This document shows positions 8,983-17,420 of a stretch of 64,000 bases of DNA, one piece after another (within the stretch, counting starts at the first letter, position 1; every line of letters starts with the position of its first letter). The notes under the pieces are model-generated. The model was not told the DNA's origin and did no database searches. It saw only the letters and a program-made list of their open reading frames with translations. The position numbers and the translations under genes were made by a program. This DNA is from Paenibacillus athensensis (lineage in GTDB: Bacteria > Bacillota > Bacilli > Paenibacillales > NBRC-103111), in assembly GCF_004514475.2 (NCBI RefSeq), contig NZ_MYFO02000001.1:806001-870000 (forward strand). Reading direction: 5' to 3'.

Positions 8983-9002
8983 GCAGGCCCGGATGGGCCT
9001 GC
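8983..9002 (-). terminator. Terminator of the repeat-protein gene
   Basis: Arms GCAGGCCC (8983-8990 and its complement 8995-9002) form a tight hairpin. Leftward it is followed by TTATTTTGTTTTG. It ends the transcript of the gene at 9056-9709 and lies immediately before the PTS promoter. Confidence 0.7.
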
Positions 9003-9055
9003 CGTGTGGCTGTTCCGCAATTTGCAGCCGATGGCCAGCAAGCGCCGGCAGCGGA

Positions 9056-9709
9056 TTAGTATGCGGAGTTATAGCCGAATTGTTGACCTACATTGTTGAT
9101 GCCTGTGCTGTAGGAAGGCACGCTTTGCGTGTTGTAGCCGGCTTGGAAGCCGCCGATTTGCTGTTGAGCCGGCGTCATCGAGTCGGAACGCAGGTAGTTG
9201 TCATGGCCGAGCTGATTGCCGCGGTAGTTCGCTGTGTGATAAGCGTCCGGGGAAATGGCTTGACCGTATTGCTGGTTGGCCGTTACCGATTTACCGGCAA
9301 ATTGATTCATGCCGAATTGTTGTTGCTGTTGTTGCTGCTGGTTGCGGAAGCCAAACTGCGACTGGTTGATGCCGAATTGGCTTGCCGTGTTGTTGATGCC
9401 TGTGTTCATGCCGTAAGTGGAGAAGCCGGTTTGGAAGCCGCCCACTTGTTGCTGCGCCGGCGTCATCGAGTCGGAACGCAGGTAGTTGTCATGGCCCAGT
9501 TGGTTGCCACGGTAGTTCGCTGTGTGGTAAGCATCCGGGGAAATGGCTTGTCCATACGGCTGATTAGCAGTTACCGCGCTTTGGCCGTAGAAGGATTGCA
9601 CATAACCTACCGGCTGGTATGGTTTTTGAAAACCTTGGTACTGGGAAACGCCTTGGGAAGCTGTACCGTAGGAAGAAGAACCGAAGTTGTTGCTGAAGTT
9701 GTTGTACAT
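9056..9709 (-). CDS. Gln/Asn/Tyr-rich protein with two near-identical 45-50-residue repeats
   Basis: A 217-residue protein of low complexity, rich in Gln, Asn, Gly, Tyr and Ser, with no signal peptide or membrane segment. Two copies of one unit (about 46-94 and 142-190) share an unbroken identical core from YGQAISPD to MTPAQQQ, including YHTANYRGNQLGHDNYLRSD. A run of eight Gln (about 124-131) separates them. The start has a strong AAAGGAGG site and a terminator follows. The composition suggests a structural protein, perhaps of the spore coat, because soluble spore and coat proteins in Bacillales are often Gln/Asn-rich. I do not recognise the repeat family. Confidence 0.75.
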   Translation of the reverse strand: MYNNFSNNFGSSSYGTASQGVSQYQGFQKPYQPVGYVQSFYGQSAVTANQPYGQAISPDAYHTANYRGNQLGHDNYLRSDSMTPAQQQVGGFQTGFSTYGMNTGINNTASQFGINQSQFGFRNQQQQQQQQFGMNQFAGKSVTANQQYGQAISPDAYHTANYRGNQLGHDNYLRSDSMTPAQQQIGGFQAGYNTQSVPSYSTGINNVGQQFGYNSAY

Positions 9710-9848
9710 GCTTGTAAATCCTCCTTTAATATCATCGGTATGGGAGCCCGCTTAGGGGCCTTTTCTATTCTCTGTCGCAGCGCCCGATTTTATGAATCGC
9801 GGTTTTTGGGTATTTTTCCCTCATCTTCAAAAACGCCTGCAATCAAAA

Positions 9849-9874
9849 AACCGCAGGCGATTTCACCTGCGGTT
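9849..9874 (-). terminator. Terminator of the aroA-C39-CoA-binding operon
   Basis: AACCGCAGG (9849-9857) pairs with CCTGCGGTT (9866-9874). Leftward the hairpin is followed by TTTTTTG. It lies 14 bases past the CoA-binding gene. Confidence 0.8.
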
Positions 9875-9887
9875 TCCCGTTCACTGC

Positions 9888-10310
9888 TTAGGCCCTCGGA
9901 CGCAAGACAGCGTCCTCCACTTTGATGCAACGATCCATAATAACGTCAAGTCCCGCTTCCGCGGCGATGCGTCCGGCCTCTTCATTCACAATACCAAGCT
10001 GCAGCCAAAAAACCTTGGCTCCGATGCGCACGGCTTCTTCGGCAATCGGTACCACCTGCTCCGCACGACGGAAAACGTTAACGATATCGACCGGCTCCGG
10101 CACGTCCGTCAGCGACGGATAACACGTTTCACCCAGAATTCGCTCTGCGTTCGGATTAACCGGGATGATCCGATAACCGCGCTGCTGCAGCGCTTCAGCA
10201 ACCATGTAGGACGTTCGATCCGGATTATCGGACAAGCCGACAACGGCGATATTGCCTGCTCCGGCCAAAATGTCCTTGATGCGATCCCGCCCGGGATTTT
10301 CAAATGCCAT
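9888..10310 (-). CDS. CoA-binding domain protein (YccU-like)
   Basis: A 140-residue single-domain protein with a Rossmann-like CoA-binding fold, like E. coli YccU. The N-terminal nucleotide-binding turn is VVGLSDNPDRTSY, followed by the strand RIIPVNPN. The motif VDIVNVFRRAEQV and the C-terminal DVIMDRCIKVE are family-typical. A strong AAGGAGGCGGAG site precedes the ATG. It starts 29 bases after the C39 peptidase gene and ends at a terminator, so it is the last gene of the aroA operon. Its cellular role is not known for the family. Confidence 0.88.
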   Translation of the reverse strand: MAFENPGRDRIKDILAGAGNIAVVGLSDNPDRTSYMVAEALQQRGYRIIPVNPNAERILGETCYPSLTDVPEPVDIVNVFRRAEQVVPIAEEAVRIGAKVFWLQLGIVNEEAGRIAAEAGLDVIMDRCIKVEDAVLRPRA

Positions 10311-10339
10311 TTGCTCCGCCTCCTTGAACTGGCTGCCGT

Positions 10340-11152
10340 TTATTCGGCATAGGTGAGTCCTTGTTTGCCCATCGCTGTCCAGGTATCGACAAATTGGGCT
10401 TTATCGATGGCAACGCTTTTCTTCCCGCTCAGCGGGTCGTTCACATAGACATGATTCTCATCAAAGCCCACCATTAATACGGCATGCTCGGAATAGGTCG
10501 TTTCGATCGGGCCGATCGGCGTGTCCCAAATCACCCATTTGTATGGCAAATTGTAATCGATTGTCGTCCAGACAACAACGGGAATGCCTGCAGCCACCTG
10601 CTTTTCGTAAGCGTCAAACGGCTTGTTGGTCAAATCGACTGCGGTTTTGACGTATTGCGAAAGCAGCGGCAGCAAGCCGGCATGATAAATCCCGAAGCCG
10701 CGTCCCTTGCGGGTCACATCGCCGACAAAGCCGGTATTCGGGTTGCCCCAATACGCGACTGAGCCGTCGCTGTTCAGCCTGACAGGCGTCTGGTCCCGCG
10801 GCATTTCCGCGACCAGCTCCATCTTGCTTTTGTTGACACCGTAAAATTGCAGCAGCATGGTCAGACTCGTAATTTCACAGCCTGCAGGCAGCTCGGGCAG
10901 CTGCCGGACCAGCGGCGCATCGAGCATGGCCGATTGCGGTTGCGGCGGTTCGGGGCTCGACTTCGGCTCCGGGTCGACTGTTTCGGCGGGAGCCGCGACC
11001 AGCGGCTGCGCTTGTCCGCGGGAAAGCCAATCCTCTTCCTTACCTGTTACTTTCGCATATAGCAGCACTGAAAAAACACCACTGGCAAACAGCAGCCCGG
11101 CAATGAGAAAAAATGCGAAGGTTACTTTCAGTCCTTGCCATAAAATCGTCAT
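10340..11152 (-). CDS. Membrane-anchored C39-like cysteine peptidase
   Basis: A 270-residue protein with one N-terminal membrane segment (about 9-33) and a Pro-rich linker. An extracellular papain-like domain of the peptidase C39_2 type follows. The catalytic Cys is in LPAGCEITSL, near residue 92. The His is in YSEHAVLMVGFD and the Asp/Asn position in VNDPLSGKK. Such proteins are common and uncharacterised in Bacillales. They may cleave peptides outside the membrane, but no substrate is known. It lies between aroA (32 bases upstream) and the CoA-binding gene, with no obvious functional link. Confidence 0.85.
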   Translation of the reverse strand: MTILWQGLKVTFAFFLIAGLLFASGVFSVLLYAKVTGKEEDWLSRGQAQPLVAAPAETVDPEPKSSPEPPQPQSAMLDAPLVRQLPELPAGCEITSLTMLLQFYGVNKSKMELVAEMPRDQTPVRLNSDGSVAYWGNPNTGFVGDVTRKGRGFGIYHAGLLPLLSQYVKTAVDLTNKPFDAYEKQVAAGIPVVVWTTIDYNLPYKWVIWDTPIGPIETTYSEHAVLMVGFDENHVYVNDPLSGKKSVAIDKAQFVDTWTAMGKQGLTYAE

Positions 11153-11184
11153 GCGGATTCACCCGTTCGCTGTATAGAAGTAGC

Positions 11185-12480
11185 TTAATCTTCGACAAAT
11201 TCCACCTGGGCACCAATGGAACGCAAATGATCAAAATACTGCGGATACGATTTAGCGACATGATGCGCATCGTCGATGATCAGCCCTTTGTTCGAGCGCA
11301 AGCCAACCACGGTCAACGCCATAATAACGCGATGGTCGAAATGCGCATTGATGGTGACGCCGCCTTCGACGCCTTGCGGCTTGCCGTGCACGATGATTTC
11401 GCTTTGCCGCTCTTCGACGTCGGCGCCGGCTTTGCGCAGCTCGTTCAAATAATCGGTGATGCGGTCACATTCCTTGTAGCGCAGGTTCTCCACATTGTAA
11501 AAACGTGATGTTCCTTCTGCAAATACAGCGGCCGCAACCATCGCCAGCACGGCGTCGGTGAAATGATCGCCGTCAAACTCGCCGGCCTTGAGCTGCTGGT
11601 TGCCCTTGACGTGAACGACGCCGTTCTCGTGCGTCAGGTTGATGCCCATTGCGCGCAATACATCCACGCACGCCTTTTCGCCCTGCTTGCTGTTCTCAGC
11701 CAAGCGCAAAACGCGCACATCGGAGTTCGTGACCGCTGCCGCAGCCAGAATCGCCGCGGAACCCGGATAGTCCCCCTGAATCACATATTCCTTGGCTTCA
11801 TATTTCTGTCTGCCCGGAATCCGGTAATGCATCAGATCTTCGCTTGCTTCAAAACGGATGCCGGCCTGCTCCATGACTTCCAGCGTCTGGCCGACAATAA
11901 TCTTCGATTTGAGGTCATGGAGCACCTCGATTTCGCTGTCTTCTTCCAGCAACGGAGTCATAAACAGCAGGGAGCTCAAAAATTGCGAGCTGACATTGCC
12001 GGACACGGTCAATTTGCCGCCGCGCGGATGTCCCCCTTTAATAGTTATCGGCAGACGGCCGTTATTATGTTGCACCTCAACGCCCATTTGCTGCAGGGTT
12101 TCGATCAAATCATCATGCGGACGTTTGCCCAGCGATTCCGGGTACGTATTGACGAACGTCAGATCAGGGCAAAAAGCAGCAATCGACATCAAAAAACGCA
12201 GCACCGCTCCGGCGTTGCCGACATTCAGCTCCGATACGTGCTTGGGACGGCTGCCAAAGCCGGTAATGACGATTTTCTCGTCGTCTTCTTCAATAACGGC
12301 GCCCAGATCGCGCACGCAGCGGCGCATCGCGTCGCTGTCCTCGCTGTGAGCGGGATAATAAATCGTGCTTGTACCTTCCGCCAACGCGCCGATGAGCAAA
12401 TAACGGGTCGTGTAGTTTTTAGAGGATAATGCGTTAATTTCGCCTTGCAGGCTGGCGGTTGGTTTTACAATCGCTTTCAT
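11185..12480 (-). CDS. aroA: 3-phosphoshikimate 1-carboxyvinyltransferase (EPSP synthase), divergent type
   Basis: A 431-residue enzyme of the shikimate pathway. It joins phosphoenolpyruvate to shikimate-3-phosphate. Landmarks are SSKNYTTR (Lys21, Arg26), GNAGAVLRF (88-96), SLGKRP, GNVSSQFLSSLL (161-172), HFTDAVLAM, RYKECDR, DHRVIMAL and VAKSYPQYF. Catalytic Lys, Arg, Asp and Glu positions are kept. In the PEP loop the Thr and Pro of E. coli GNAGTAMRP are Ala92 and Phe96 here. In enzymes of the E. coli type, changes at those two positions weaken glyphosate binding. ATG 12480 is used, with AGGGAGAG upstream; the frame reaches 12507. Confidence 0.9.
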   Translation of the reverse strand: MKAIVKPTASLQGEINALSSKNYTTRYLLIGALAEGTSTIYYPAHSEDSDAMRRCVRDLGAVIEEDDEKIVITGFGSRPKHVSELNVGNAGAVLRFLMSIAAFCPDLTFVNTYPESLGKRPHDDLIETLQQMGVEVQHNNGRLPITIKGGHPRGGKLTVSGNVSSQFLSSLLFMTPLLEEDSEIEVLHDLKSKIIVGQTLEVMEQAGIRFEASEDLMHYRIPGRQKYEAKEYVIQGDYPGSAAILAAAAVTNSDVRVLRLAENSKQGEKACVDVLRAMGINLTHENGVVHVKGNQQLKAGEFDGDHFTDAVLAMVAAAVFAEGTSRFYNVENLRYKECDRITDYLNELRKAGADVEERQSEIIVHGKPQGVEGGVTINAHFDHRVIMALTVVGLRSNKGLIIDDAHHVAKSYPQYFDHLRSIGAQVEFVED

Positions 12481-12629
12481 GAGTGTCCAATCTCTCCCTA
12501 CTATCAAATATCCTATCGTTCAGTGTATCACATGTGACACCGGATGGGAACAATTCAAGCAGCAACGCCGCTTGCGCCGGACGCACCGGCAAACAGGTCC
12601 CTTTGCGGCCCACTATTCGGCACGGGCGT

Positions 12630-12659
12630 TTGACACTGCTTCCCCGCTTTCGCTATGAT
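12630..12659 (+). promoter_or_regulatory. SigA promoter of the rhodanese gene
   Basis: TTGACA (12630-12635), an 18-base spacer and TATGAT (12654-12659) make a strong vegetative promoter, about 55 bases before the GTG start. Confidence 0.75.
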
Positions 12660-12713
12660 AGAGTGGCATTGGGACTTGCTCCCGCTATTCCTTAACGTAA
12701 CGGAGGTTTTCCG

Positions 12714-13004
12714 GTGGAAACCATTTTACCTGCTGAAGTAAAAGAACGGCTGGACCGCGGCGAGTCGCTGACGATTGTCGACGTCCGCGAGGACGAAGAG
12801 GTCGCAGCCGGCATGATTGCCGGCGCCCGCCATATCCCGCTCGGCCAGCTGCCGGAGCGCCACAGCGAAATTCCCCGCACCGGGGAAGTCATTCTTGTCT
12901 GCCGCAGCGGCGCACGCAGCGGCCGCGCGCTCGGCTACCTGGAGTCGCTTGGCTACGAGGGACTCAAAAACATGACCGGCGGCATGCTGGAATGGGAGAA
13001 CTAG
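12714..13004 (+). CDS. Single-domain rhodanese-like protein
   Basis: A 96-residue cytoplasmic rhodanese domain. The active-site loop is CRSGARS, with the nucleophilic Cys near residue 63. The entry motif VDVREDEE and the exit motif NMTGGMLEWE are typical. The family moves sulfane sulfur between carriers. It starts at GTG with CGGAGG seven bases upstream and has its own promoter and terminator, so it is monocistronic. The stop codon lies in the loop of the terminator hairpin. Confidence 0.92.
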   Translation: METILPAEVKERLDRGESLTIVDVREDEEVAAGMIAGARHIPLGQLPERHSEIPRTGEVILVCRSGARSGRALGYLESLGYEGLKNMTGGMLEWEN

Positions 13005-13019
13005 GTTCTCCCTTTTTTT
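12994..13019 (+). terminator. Rhodanese terminator overlapping its stop codon
   Basis: GGGAGAAC (12994-13001) pairs with GTTCTCCC (13005-13012), followed by seven T. The three-base loop is the TAG stop codon of the rhodanese gene. Confidence 0.9.
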
Positions 13020-13052
13020 GTCGGCTGGAAGCTGCTGGTGCTTCACCCGATT

Positions 13053-13559
13053 TTAAAGCTTGTACTGCAGACGTTCGAGAATTTGCCCGATCACCTGCTC
13101 GACGCTGAGCGCGCTTGTATCGATGCTCAAATGGGCGAAATCGTAAGCATGCTTGCGCTGCTCCATCAGCGTCCGCACCCGCTCGCCGACGTCGCCCTGA
13201 AGAAGCGGCCGGCTTCGGTCGCTGCTCACGCGCTTGATCACCTCGCCCGCTTCGGCCTTTAAGGCCACGACCAGGCCCCCCTCCAGCATCCGGAGGCGGT
13301 TGCGCTCAGCCAACACGATGCCGCCGCCTGTCGCCACCACCTGCCGGCCCTCGGCCAGCACGTCCTCCAGCACGCGGCTCTCCAGCTCGCGAAACTCGGC
13401 TTCTCCACGCTGGCGAAACAGCTCGGAGATCGTCGTCCCCTGCTCCTGTTCCACGCGCGCGTCGGTGTCGGTGAACGTCCAGCCAAGTCTGTCCGCCAGC
13501 TTGCGGCCGACCGTGGATTTGCCCGAACCCATAAAACCGATCAATACGATGTTGTCCAT
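13053..13559 (-). CDS. aroK: Shikimate kinase
   Basis: A 168-residue kinase that phosphorylates shikimate with ATP, the step before EPSP synthase. The Walker A motif is GFMGSGKST. The shikimate-binding parts are TDTDARVE, FRELE and ATGGGIV. The lid arginine is in SDRSRPLLQ. ATG 13559 is chosen because GGAAGAG lies upstream and the Walker A then begins at the usual distance; the frame extends to 13649 without support. It faces the rhodanese gene and lies 0.6 kb from aroA, but in its own transcript. Confidence 0.93.
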   Translation of the reverse strand: MDNIVLIGFMGSGKSTVGRKLADRLGWTFTDTDARVEQEQGTTISELFRQRGEAEFRELESRVLEDVLAEGRQVVATGGGIVLAERNRLRMLEGGLVVALKAEAGEVIKRVSSDRSRPLLQGDVGERVRTLMEQRKHAYDFAHLSIDTSALSVEQVIGQILERLQYKL

Positions 13560-13735
13560 TTTCTCTTCCTTCTCCCCCTGCTCTGCCTTTTCCGCAAACG
13601 GTCTCTCCATCATACCATAGCCAACAAAGTCATGAATACGCGCCGTCAAAAAAACATATAGTATTGTGAATAAATTCCAGCACGAACAGTTATCATGAAA
13701 TTAAAAACCAAAAGCCGACAAGGAGAGATGTTGCT

Positions 13736-14041
13736 TTGAACCGAGCCGCCGCTTATCCCGATCCGACCAGAGGCAAGCTGGACCAGCTGCTGCACCCGGG
13801 TTACCCGCTCTGCAAGGAAGATGTCGTATGGATTTTGGAATTTATTAAGAAAAAGGTGGCTGAGGAGGACCCGCAGATGCAGGTCACGTCTCAACCACAC
13901 TTGATAAAAAACTTCTTGTATTTTGCCGAAGTCGCCATGATGCTGATCCACCGCCGCAACGGCTTCGATCAGGAAGCCGACCGGCTGAAGAAATGGCTGC
14001 GCGAGGCGGCTTACGGACGGCAGGATTCCCCTGCCGGTTAA
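13736..14041 (+). CDS. Conserved-looking hypothetical protein, 101 residues
   Basis: A small soluble, helical protein with no signal or membrane segment and no motif I recognise. It begins at TTG 13736, with AAGGAGAG eight to ten bases upstream. An ATG at 13729 is out of frame and closes at once. It converges on gnd, with only two bases between the stops. The sequence is amphipathic and mixed-charge, and codon use is like that of its neighbours, so it is probably real. Confidence 0.6.
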   Translation: MNRAAAYPDPTRGKLDQLLHPGYPLCKEDVVWILEFIKKKVAEEDPQMQVTSQPHLIKNFLYFAEVAMMLIHRRNGFDQEADRLKKWLREAAYGRQDSPAG

Positions 14042-14043
14042 CC

Positions 14044-15462
14044 TTATTCGCCGCTGCCGATCCAGTTGTAGTGGAACGAGCCTTCTTTGTCCACGCGCTG
14101 GAACGTATGCGCACCGAAGTAGTCGCGCTGCGCCTGCAGCAGATTGGCCGGCAGTCTTTCCGTGCGGTAGCTGTCATAGTAAGCCAGCGCGGAAGCAAAC
14201 GCCGGTACCGGGATGCCGCGCGTGACGGCTTGAGCGATGACTTCACGCCAAGCGGACTGGTAATTGCCGACGATATCCTGGAAGTAGGCGTCGAGCAGCA
14301 GATTTTTCAGCTCCGGATTGCGGTCGTAAGCGTCTTTGATGTTTTGCAGGAAGCGGGCGCGAATGATGCAGCCGCCGCGGAAAATCATCGCGATGTTGCC
14401 GTATTGCAGATCCCAGCCGTACTCCTCGGAAGCCGCGCGCATTTGTGCGAAGCCTTGCGCGTAGGAGCAAATTTTGCTGGCATACAGCGCTTTGCGAACC
14501 GCTTCGATGAACGCCTTGCGGTCGCCTTCGAAAGTCGGAGCCGTAGGCCCGCTGAGCACCTTGCTTGCTGCCACGCGCTCTTCCTTCATCGCCGAGATGA
14601 AGCGCGAGAAGACGGATTCGGTGATGATCGAGAGCGGCACGCCCAGATCCAGCGCGCTTTGGCTGGTCCATTTGCCCGTGCCTTTTTGACCGGCGGAGTC
14701 GAGAATCACGTCGACCATCGGCTTGCCGGTTTCTTCGTCATATTTGGTGAAAATGTCGCGGGTAATTTCGATCAGGTAGCTGTCCAGCTCCCCGTTGTTC
14801 CATTCGGTGAAAATTTCGTGCAGCTCCTCGGTGCTGACGCCCAGCACGTCCTTGAGCAGCTGGTAAGCTTCGCAGATCAGCTGCATATCGCCGTATTCGA
14901 TGCCGTTATGGACCATTTTGACATAGTGGCCCGCGCCGTCCGGTCCGATGTAGGTACAGCAAGGGTCGCCGCCTACTTTGGCCGAAATCGCCGTCAGAAT
15001 CGGCTCGACCAGCTCATAAGCGTCCTTCTGGCCGCCCGGCATGATCGAAGGGCCCTTGAGCGCGCCTTCTTCGCCGCCGGATACGCCTGTACCGACAAAG
15101 CGGATGCCGTGAGCTTCCAGCTCCTTGTTGCGGCGCTGCGTATCAGGGAAATACGAGTTGCCGCCGTCGATCAGGATGTCGCCAGGCGACAGGAGCGGCA
15201 GCAGCTGGTTGATCGTATCGTCCGTCGGCTTGCCCGCCTTGACCATGATCAGGATTTTGCGCGGTACTTCGAGCGATTCCACGAATTCTTCCACGCTGTA
15301 TGTACCGACAAGCTGCTTGCCCGGAGCTTCTGCCAGAAGCTCCTTTGTTTTTTCCGCCGAGCGGTTGAATACGGATACGGTAAAGCCTCTGCTTTCGATG
15401 TTCAGCGCGAGGTTTTTCCCCATGACCGCCAGACCGACGACGCCGATTTGTTGTTTTGCCAT
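14044..15462 (-). CDS. gnd: 6-phosphogluconate dehydrogenase (decarboxylating)
   Basis: A 472-residue enzyme that converts 6-phosphogluconate to ribulose-5-phosphate with reduction of NADP. The N-terminal Rossmann motif is [13 protein letters not shown]. The signature [13 protein letters not shown], the substrate loop [12 protein letters not shown], the catalytic [12 protein letters not shown] and the C-terminal helical domain are all present. Full length. ATG 15462 has GGATGTAGAGAG upstream; the frame reaches 15513. It follows gntK on the same strand, 184 bases apart. The two genes give a complete route from gluconate into the pentose phosphate pathway. Confidence 0.95.
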   Translation of the reverse strand: MAKQQIGVVGLAVMGKNLALNIESRGFTVSVFNRSAEKTKELLAEAPGKQLVGTYSVEEFVESLEVPRKILIMVKAGKPTDDTINQLLPLLSPGDILIDGGNSYFPDTQRRNKELEAHGIRFVGTGVSGGEEGALKGPSIMPGGQKDAYELVEPILTAISAKVGGDPCCTYIGPDGAGHYVKMVHNGIEYGDMQLICEAYQLLKDVLGVSTEELHEIFTEWNNGELDSYLIEITRDIFTKYDEETGKPMVDVILDSAGQKGTGKWTSQSALDLGVPLSIITESVFSRFISAMKEERVAASKVLSGPTAPTFEGDRKAFIEAVRKALYASKICSYAQGFAQMRAASEEYGWDLQYGNIAMIFRGGCIIRARFLQNIKDAYDRNPELKNLLLDAYFQDIVGNYQSAWREVIAQAVTRGIPVPAFASALAYYDSYRTERLPANLLQAQRDYFGAHTFQRVDKEGSFHYNWIGSGE

Positions 15463-15646
15463 TGCTCTCTCTACATCCTTCCGATTATAAGTATTCTGCC
15501 TATAGCATCCCATTGTTCCGCGAAAATGTCAAAGCGCCGGCCTTCGGCCGCATCGCGGGCCGCTGACCGCCCGACGCTCCTTCACGCCGCTGACCGGCTG
15601 CCGCAGGGGCGCCGGGTTGCAATCAATTCATCGCTGGTGCGGCGCA

Positions 15647-17215
15647 TTAGCTGCTCGCATGGCGGTGGGACAACGCCTGGAAAGCGGAAATTGCATCGAA
15701 CTGATCTTTTAATTGATGATATACGCTCTCATAAATAGATGTCAATTGCTTATATGTGCGATGATCGTTTTCATTGGGCTCGTGGACGGCTTCCAGCTGA
15801 ACCCAGTCGGCGGTTTGCCGCAGATCAGCGATTTCGCCCATTGCCAAGAGGCCAAGCATCGCTGCGCCCAGCGCCGAGCTTTCGATGGCGTCCGGCACGC
15901 CGAGCCGCGCGCCCAGCACGTCGGCGAGCATTTGCCGCCAGAAAACGGAGCGGGCGAAGCCGCCGGAGGCGCGGATTTCCGCAGCCGGTCCGGCCAGCTC
16001 CTGCAGCGCCGCGGCCACGGAATGAATGCGCAGCATGACGCCTTCGAGCACGGCGCGGATCATATGCTTTTTATCGTGATACAGCGACAGGCCGAAAAAG
16101 ACGCCGCGCGCGTTCGCGTTCCAGTAAGGCGCCCGCTCGCCGCTGAGCAGCGGCAGAAACAGCAGGCCCTCCGAGCCGGCCGGCACCTCGGCCGCCAGCT
16201 CGGTCAAATAATCGTACGGGTCCATGCCGCGGCGCCGCCCCTCCTCCGCCTCCAGCGTCGCCAGCCGGTCGCGCACCCAACGCAGCATGATGCCGCCGTT
16301 ATTGATCGGGCCGCCGATCACCCACTGGTTCTCCAGCAGCGCGTAGCAGAACAGCCGGCCTTGGGGATCGATTGCCGGGCGCGGCGCGATGCCGCGCACG
16401 GCGCCGCTTGTGCCGATCGTCACAGCAATCACACCCGGCTGCGTGGCCCCGACGCCGAGATTGGCGAGCGCACCGTCGGATGCGCCTACGACAAACGGCG
16501 TGTTCGGATCAAGCCCCATCGCCTCGGCGTATTCGCTTTTCATGCCCTCCAGCCTGTACACCGCCGGCACCGGCTCGGAAAGCTGCCCGCGCGTCACGCC
16601 AGCCAGCTGGAGCGCCTCCTCGTCCCAATCGAGCCGCTCCAGCCGGAATAAGCCCGTAGCGCTTGCCAGCGGGTAGTCGACGACGTAGCGGCCGAACAGC
16701 TTGGCGAAGACGAACTCCTTGATCCCGATCCATTTAAAAGCACGCTGCAAAAGCTCCGGCTGCTGCTCGCGAAACCACATCAGCTTGGTCAGCGGCGACA
16801 TCGGATGGATCGGTGTTCCGGTGCGTCCGTAAATCGCCGTCCCCACACCGCTCGCCTTCAGCTCGTCGGCCACGCGGGCGCTGCGGTTGTCGGCCCATGT
16901 GATGCATGGCGTCAGCGGCGTCGTGTCTGCGCTTACGGCAAGCAGCGAATGCATCGCCGAGCTGAACGACGCGCACACAATGTCGCCGGGCCGCGCGTCC
17001 AGCTTGCGCATCACGATGCCGACGCCTTGCAGCACGGCGCGGAATATATCGAGCGGGTCCTGCTCGGCGCGGTCGGCCGCAGGCGTGTATAGCGGGTATT
17101 CGACCGCATGCGAAGCCATCACCCGGCCTTCGCGGCTGACAAGCAGCGTCTTCGTGCTCGTGGTGCCGATATCAACGGCAAGTATGTACGGCTTGGCCGC
17201 TGCTGGTATGCTCAT
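15647..17215 (-). CDS. gntK: Gluconokinase (FGGY family)
   Basis: A 522-residue sugar kinase. The N-terminal phosphate loop is LAVDIGTTSTKT. The FGGY core has CITWADNRS, KLMWFREQQPE, TIGTSGAVR, PLLSGERAPYWN and ASGGFARS. Length and motifs fit gluconokinase of the GntK type, which makes 6-phosphogluconate for Gnd. ATG 17215 follows GGAGGAGA; an extension to 17350 lacks support. No gluconate permease gene is adjacent, so uptake must be encoded elsewhere. The gnd and LacI neighbours support the gluconate assignment over xylulose or glycerol. Confidence 0.88.
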   Translation of the reverse strand: MSIPAAAKPYILAVDIGTTSTKTLLVSREGRVMASHAVEYPLYTPAADRAEQDPLDIFRAVLQGVGIVMRKLDARPGDIVCASFSSAMHSLLAVSADTTPLTPCITWADNRSARVADELKASGVGTAIYGRTGTPIHPMSPLTKLMWFREQQPELLQRAFKWIGIKEFVFAKLFGRYVVDYPLASATGLFRLERLDWDEEALQLAGVTRGQLSEPVPAVYRLEGMKSEYAEAMGLDPNTPFVVGASDGALANLGVGATQPGVIAVTIGTSGAVRGIAPRPAIDPQGRLFCYALLENQWVIGGPINNGGIMLRWVRDRLATLEAEEGRRRGMDPYDYLTELAAEVPAGSEGLLFLPLLSGERAPYWNANARGVFFGLSLYHDKKHMIRAVLEGVMLRIHSVAAALQELAGPAAEIRASGGFARSVFWRQMLADVLGARLGVPDAIESSALGAAMLGLLAMGEIADLRQTADWVQLEAVHEPNENDHRTYKQLTSIYESVYHQLKDQFDAISAFQALSHRHASS

Positions 17216-17420
17216 AGTTTGGTTTCTCCTCCGCATTGGTTTGAAAGCCCTCGAGGCGTCGTCGCCGACGCAGCAAGCGGGCTGCTTGATGCCAAGCAGC
17301 GTCAGTCCGGGCGCCCCGCTCAAGCAGCTCGTCCGCCCGGGCTTCGACAAAGCTGGCCGGGCTCGACCGAGCCGCTTGGCTGTGCGGGCGGCGCGCCGGG
17401 TGCGCCCAGCCCGACCGCTG

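Noticed and set aside
9308-9340. Trinucleotide repeat at the polyglutamine run as a contingency locus
   Set aside because: The run mixes CAA and CAG codons and a change in copy number would keep the frame, so it would not switch the gene on and off.
13993-15738. A 581-codon frame opposite gnd
   Set aside because: It lies antisense to a clear 6-phosphogluconate dehydrogenase gene and has no recognisable protein features.
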